From Actinomycetes bacterium (GTDB lineage Bacteria; Actinomycetota; Actinomycetes; Actinomycetales; Microbacteriaceae): 25,313 nucleotides of DNA. The stretch spans positions 1 to 25,313 of the forward strand of contig JAEYZI010000059.1 of NCBI GenBank assembly GCA_023428065.1, given 5' to 3'. Made by a program: the position numbers and the translations under genes. Positions 21,722 through 25,313 of this stretch are shown here, piece by piece (positions within the stretch are counted from its first letter, which is position 1; each line of letters opens with the position of its first letter). The notes below the pieces were generated by a model. That model made no database searches and had not been told where the DNA came from. It worked only from the letters and a program-made list of their open reading frames with translations.

Positions 21722-21812
21722 GGGTCGAACATGCAGGAGCCGCCGGGCGTGTCCCGCATCCGGTAGCCCGAAGTCCGGGCACCCATCCCGAACACTCCTG
21801 CATTTTCGACCC
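21722..21812. repeat. Palindromic element B
   Basis: GGGTCGAACATGCAGGAG (21722-21739) and CTCCTGCATTTTCGACCC (21795-21812) form 18-bp arms with one mismatch. The interior contains GCCCG/CGGGC. The TGCAGG-to-CCTGCA core (21732-21802) is 71 bp. It starts 48 bases after the stop of the nuclease-like gene. Confidence 0.88.
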
Positions 21813-21852
21813 AGAACGCGGGCGCAGGAGGGGCGGATGCGGGCGGGCCGCA

Positions 21853-21868
21853 GGGGCGGGCGGGCGGG
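21853..21868 (+). other. Canonical G-quadruplex motif beyond the gltA 3' end
   Basis: GGGGCGGGCGGGCGGG: four G-runs with single-base loops on the plus strand, which is the template strand for gltA. The gltA transcript here is C-rich. The surrounding 21813-21875 is G-rich on the plus strand and may take part in gltA termination. Confidence 0.6.
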
Positions 21869-21875
21869 CCCGCGC

Positions 21876-23167
<1,292 letters not shown>

Positions 23168-23171
<4 letters not shown>

Positions 23172-24274
23172 TCCTCCACCCTACCGGCGCGCAGACGTGC
23201 CACCGCCTCGTCCACCCGCTCGTCGGTGGCGGTGAGCGCGACGCGCACGTGACGCGCCCCCGCAGCGCCGTAGAACGAGCCGGGAGCCACGAGGATGCCG
23301 AGGCGTGCGAGCGCCGCGACGGTCTCCCAGCAGTCCTCGTCGCGCGTCGCCCACAGGTAGAGCCCGGCCTCCGATCCGTCGATGCGGAAACCGGATGCCG
23401 TGAGGGCCCCCACGAGCGCGTCGCGACGGCTACGGTAGCGCTCCTTCTGCGCCGCGACGTGCTCCTCGTCGGCGAGCGCGGCGATCATCGCCGCCTGCAC
23501 GGGCGCGGGCGGCATGAGCCCGAGGTGCTTGCGCGCCGTGAGCAGTCGGCCGACGAGTTCGCTGCATCCGGCGAGGAAGCCCGCACGATAACCAGCGAGG
23601 TTCGACTGCTTCGAGAGCGAGTACACCGAGAGGGTGAGCCGACGCGAGCCCTGCGTCACCTCGGGGTCGAGGATGCAGGGGGTGGGCTCGTCGGAGCCCC
23701 AGTCGAGCTCGGCGTAGCATTCGTCGTTCGCGATGACGGCGCCGAGTTCGCGGGCGCGGGCGACCGCGCGGCGCAGGAAGGCGATCGAGTGCACGCGCCC
23801 GTCGGGGTTGCCGGGGCTGTTGAGCCACACGAGCTTCGTCTCGGCGGGCCACTCGTCGGGCTCGTCGGAGGTCAGCACGGTCGCGCCGACGACGGCCGCC
23901 CCGACCGCGTAGCTCGGGTAGGCGGCGCTCGGCTGCACGACGACGTCGCCGGGGCCGAGGCCCAGCAGCGTCGGCAGGAGCGCCACGAACTCCTTCGACC
24001 CGATCGTCGGGATGACGTTGTCGACGCTCAGCTCCGGCACCCCGCGCCGCCGCGCGTACCACTCGACGATCGCCTCGCGAAGTGCGGGCGAGCCGGCGGT
24101 GAGCGGGTAGGCGTGCGCATCCGTCGCGGCGGCGAGCGCCTCGCGCACGGATGCGGGGGTCGGGTCGACGGGCGAGCCGACGGAGAGGTCGACGATCCCA
24201 TCGGGGTGGGCGCGCGCCTCGTCGCCGTACGGCGTCAGCAGGTCCCAGGGGAAGTCGGGCAGCTCGAGGGGCAC
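23168..24274 (-). CDS. dapC: N-succinyldiaminopimelate aminotransferase
   Basis: 368 residues, fold type I class I/II aminotransferase. Seen: PTIGSKEFVALLP around 89-101, LNSPGNPDG near 151-159, NDECYAEL near 183-190 and the PLP lysine Lys222 in SLSKQSNLAGYRAGF, the DapC-type active-site sequence. It converts N-succinyl-2-amino-6-ketopimelate to N-succinyl-LL-diaminopimelate using glutamate, between DapD and DapE. The GTG start is one base after the ferredoxin stop, as in the mycobacterial fdxC-dapC pair (Rv1177-Rv1178). It overlaps the gltA start by four bases. Confidence 0.93.
23178..23183 (-). promoter_or_regulatory. Candidate internal -10 box for gltA inside dapC
   Basis: TAGGGT on the minus strand within the last codons of dapC, six bases before the gltA GTG. 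It has the same spacing as the other leaderless genes. Confidence 0.5.
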
Positions 24275-24275
24275 G

Positions 24276-24596
24276 TCACTCGCCCTGCGGCGGCAGCGCG
24301 GCGACGATCGGGTGGTCGCCGGGGATCACGCCGACCTTGGCGGCCCCTCCGGGCGATCCGATCTCCTCGAAGAACTCGACGTTCGCCTTGTAGTAGTCGG
24401 CCCACTGCTCGGGAAGGTCGTCTTCGTAGTAGATGGCCTCGACGGGGCAGACCGGCTCGCACGCACCGCAGTCGACGCACTCGTCGGGGTGGATGTAGAG
24501 CATCCGGTCGCCCTCGTAGATGCAGTCGACAGGGCACTCGTCGATGCAGGCGCGGTCTTTGACATCCACGCAGGGTAGGGCGATGACGTAGGTCAC
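24276..24596 (-). CDS. fdxC: Seven-iron ferredoxin ([3Fe-4S][4Fe-4S])
   Basis: 106 residues. Cysteines at 9, 17, 21, 25 and 40, 43, 46, 50. By comparison with Azotobacter ferredoxin I, Cys9/17/50 would bind the [3Fe-4S] cluster, Cys21/40/43/46 the [4Fe-4S] cluster, and Cys25 is free. The C-terminal extension (about 60-106) is normal for the actinobacterial FdxC/FdxA type. It is a small soluble electron carrier; the partner is not shown. It is followed after one base by dapC, and the pair is conserved in mycobacteria. The GTG at 24596 lies six bases after TAGGAT. Confidence 0.94.
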   Translation of the reverse strand: MTYVIALPCVDVKDRACIDECPVDCIYEGDRMLYIHPDECVDCGACEPVCPVEAIYYEDDLPEQWADYYKANVEFFEEIGSPGGAAKVGVIPGDHPIVAALPPQGE

Positions 24597-24602
24597 CCGT
24601 CC

Positions 24603-24608
24603 ATCCTA
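24603..24608 (-). promoter_or_regulatory. -10 box of fdxC (leaderless), overlapping upstream stop codon
   Basis: TAGGAT on the minus strand, six bases before the GTG. Its first three bases are the TAG stop codon of the upstream membrane protein gene. Confidence 0.65.
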
Positions 24609-24971
24609 CGGCGACTCGGATGCCGTCTCCGGACGCCGCCGGATCGGCCACAGCGCGGCGCCGACGCTCACAAGGGGGGCGCCGATCAGCCACGTGAGTC
24701 CGAGGCCGTCGGCGGGCACGATGACGATCCCGTCGCCCGGCTGGAGGGCGAGCACAATGACGGCGCCGACGGCGCCCGCCGCGGTGGCGGCCGTGACGAG
24801 CGGGTCGTCGACGGCGAGGCGCGCGCCGAGCACGAGCGCGCCGACGAGTGCGAGCCCGGCGATGAGGAGCCAGGGGGCGCTGCCGCCGTGCGCGAACGTC
24901 ACGACGACGCCCACGGAGACCGCGACGATGAGCGCGATGAGGGCGAGGCCGACGCGCGCGAGGGTTGCCAC
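24606..24971 (-). CDS. Small hypothetical membrane protein, four predicted TM helices
   Basis: 121 residues. Hydrophobic segments lie at about 5-26, 33-50, 58-76 and 90-107, with a basic end RRRPETASESP. I do not recognise the family by motif. It lies between typA and fdxC on the same strand, with its own TATCGT box six bases before the GTG and 34 bases after the typA stop, so it may be read with typA or separately. No catalytic residues can be suggested. Confidence 0.7.
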   Translation of the reverse strand: MATLARVGLALIALIVAVSVGVVVTFAHGGSAPWLLIAGLALVGALVLGARLAVDDPLVTAATAAGAVGAVIVLALQPGDGIVIVPADGLGLTWLIGAPLVSVGAALWPIRRRPETASESP

Positions 24972-24977
24972 GGCGCC

Positions 24978-24983
24978 ACGATA
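24978..24983 (-). promoter_or_regulatory. -10 box of 121-residue membrane protein gene (leaderless)
   Basis: TATCGT on the minus strand, six bases before the GTG at 24971. Confidence 0.55.
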
Positions 24984-25005
24984 GCCGAGCGCCGCGCCCG
25001 GGGGT

Positions 25006-25313
25006 CTACGCGTTCTGGTTCTGGCGCTTGAGGCGGCTCGCGGCGCGGGCGCGCTCCGTCTGGTCGAGCACGACCTTGCGGATGCGCACGACCTCGGGCG
25101 TCACCTCGACGCACTCGTCCTCGCGGGCGAACTCGAGGCACTCCTCGAGGGTGAGCTTGCGCGAGGGGGTGAGCTTCTCGAAGTTGTCCGCCGTGGAGGA
25201 GCGCATGTTGGTGAGCTGCTTCTCCTTGGTGATGTTGACGTCCATGTCGTCGGCGCGCGAGTTCTCGCCCACGACCATGCCCTCGTAGACCTCCTGCGTC
25301 GGCTCGACGAAGA
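25006..25313 (-). CDS. typA: Ribosome-associated GTPase TypA/BipA, C-terminal end (partial)
   Basis: The last 102 residues are visible, starting FVEPTQEVYEGMVVGENSR and continuing DMDVNITKEKQLTNMRSS, RKLTLEECLEF and TPEVVRIRKVVLDQ. These are the signature elements of the BipA-specific C-terminal domain, which contacts tRNA and the ribosome. The GTPase domains are right of the window. The TypA protein is a translational GTPase important in cold and stress conditions and in 50S assembly. The C-terminus ends with a basic RLKRQNQNA tail. Confidence 0.93.
   Translation of the reverse strand, partial: FVEPTQEVYEGMVVGENSRADDMDVNITKEKQLTNMRSSTADNFEKLTPSRKLTLEECLEFAREDECVEVTPEVVRIRKVVLDQTERARAASRLKRQNQNA

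Larger units (their letters stand above)
20626..21812 (+). mobile_element. Putative palindrome-bounded cassette carrying an AbiEi-DUF559 gene
   Basis: GGGTCGAAAATGCAGGAGT at 20626-20644 is perfectly repeated in inverse at 21794-21812, giving 19-bp terminal inverted repeats of a 1187-bp unit. Each end is itself an imperfect palindromic element (20628-20714 and 21722-21812). The only gene inside encodes a nuclease-like protein. The unit sits between dapD and gltA, which would otherwise be directly convergent. No target-site duplication is visible, so insertion as one unit is inference. A repeat-dispersal arrangement like REP/RAYT, or simple terminator hairpins, are alternatives. Confidence 0.45.

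Noticed and set aside
20557..21875. Integrase-type attachment sites or an IS transposase gene
   Set aside because: No transposase or integrase reading frame and no flanking direct repeats are visible; mobility, if any, must be of another kind.

Overview
The window is very G+C-rich (clearly about 70% or more by eye), densely coded, and organised like a high-GC Gram-positive chromosome. The gene content is actinobacterial: an AdnA-type UvrD/RecB-like helicase, DUF3107, a MiaE_2 ferritin-like protein and an RhlE-type DEAD-box helicase in the order known from the mycobacterial Rv3202c-Rv3211 region; Mrp, DUF1003, an MgtE-N/CBS protein and a YflT-like stress protein as in Rv1229c-Rv1234; TatB, a Rv1220c-type O-methyltransferase, DUF3117, DapE, DapD, DapC, a seven-iron ferredoxin and TypA. 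Gene order and style suggest Microbacteriaceae or close relatives; this is inference, as there is no rRNA in the window. Twenty-seven protein genes are supported (two cut by the window edges). No tRNA, rRNA or CRISPR array was seen, and no gene-free stretch exceeds 300 bases.

Layout. 1-4.0 kb: partial adnA, DUF3107, a small membrane protein, a MiaE_2 protein and a DEAD-box RNA helicase. 4.2-7.7 kb: a PHP phosphoesterase, a membrane-anchored endonuclease/exonuclease/phosphatase protein and an M24 aminopeptidase P. 7.7-11.1 kb: a stress-type membrane protein divergent from an overlapping three-gene operon (MgtE-N/CBS, DUF1003, Mrp). 11.1-15.9 kb: a palindromic repeat array, then a catabolic-looking module of a sphingosine-1-phosphate-lyase-like decarboxylase and a GPH-family transporter, divergent from an aldehyde (succinate-semialdehyde type) dehydrogenase, with a 16-bp operator-like palindrome between them. 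15.9-20.6 kb: TatB, O-methyltransferase, DUF3117, a mannosyltransferase-like membrane protein, DapE and DapD. 20.6-21.8 kb: a cassette encoding an AbiEi-like/DUF559 endonuclease-like protein, bounded by palindromic repeats. 21.9-25.3 kb: citrate synthase, DapC, ferredoxin, a small membrane protein and the 3' end of typA. DapC, DapD and DapE together cover three consecutive steps of the succinylase route to diaminopimelate and lysine.

Three observations stand out. First, the AbiEi-DUF559 gene lies between two homologous palindromic elements of about 90 bp whose outer arms form perfect 19-bp terminal inverted repeats. A third copy of the same 70-71-bp core lies 9 kb away in an array of eight TGTTGTGCAGGAG units (five forward, three reverse) containing a 32-bp perfect inverted repeat. 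This looks like a REP/RAYT-like arrangement in which a Vsr-fold nuclease replaces the transposase. Second, almost every operon-leading gene has a TANNNT-type -10 box ending 6-7 nt before its ATG/GTG, so leaderless transcription appears to be the default. Third, the hexamer GGATGC/GCATCC occurs about 75-80 times by hand count, roughly four to five times the base-composition expectation, often using otherwise avoided codons.
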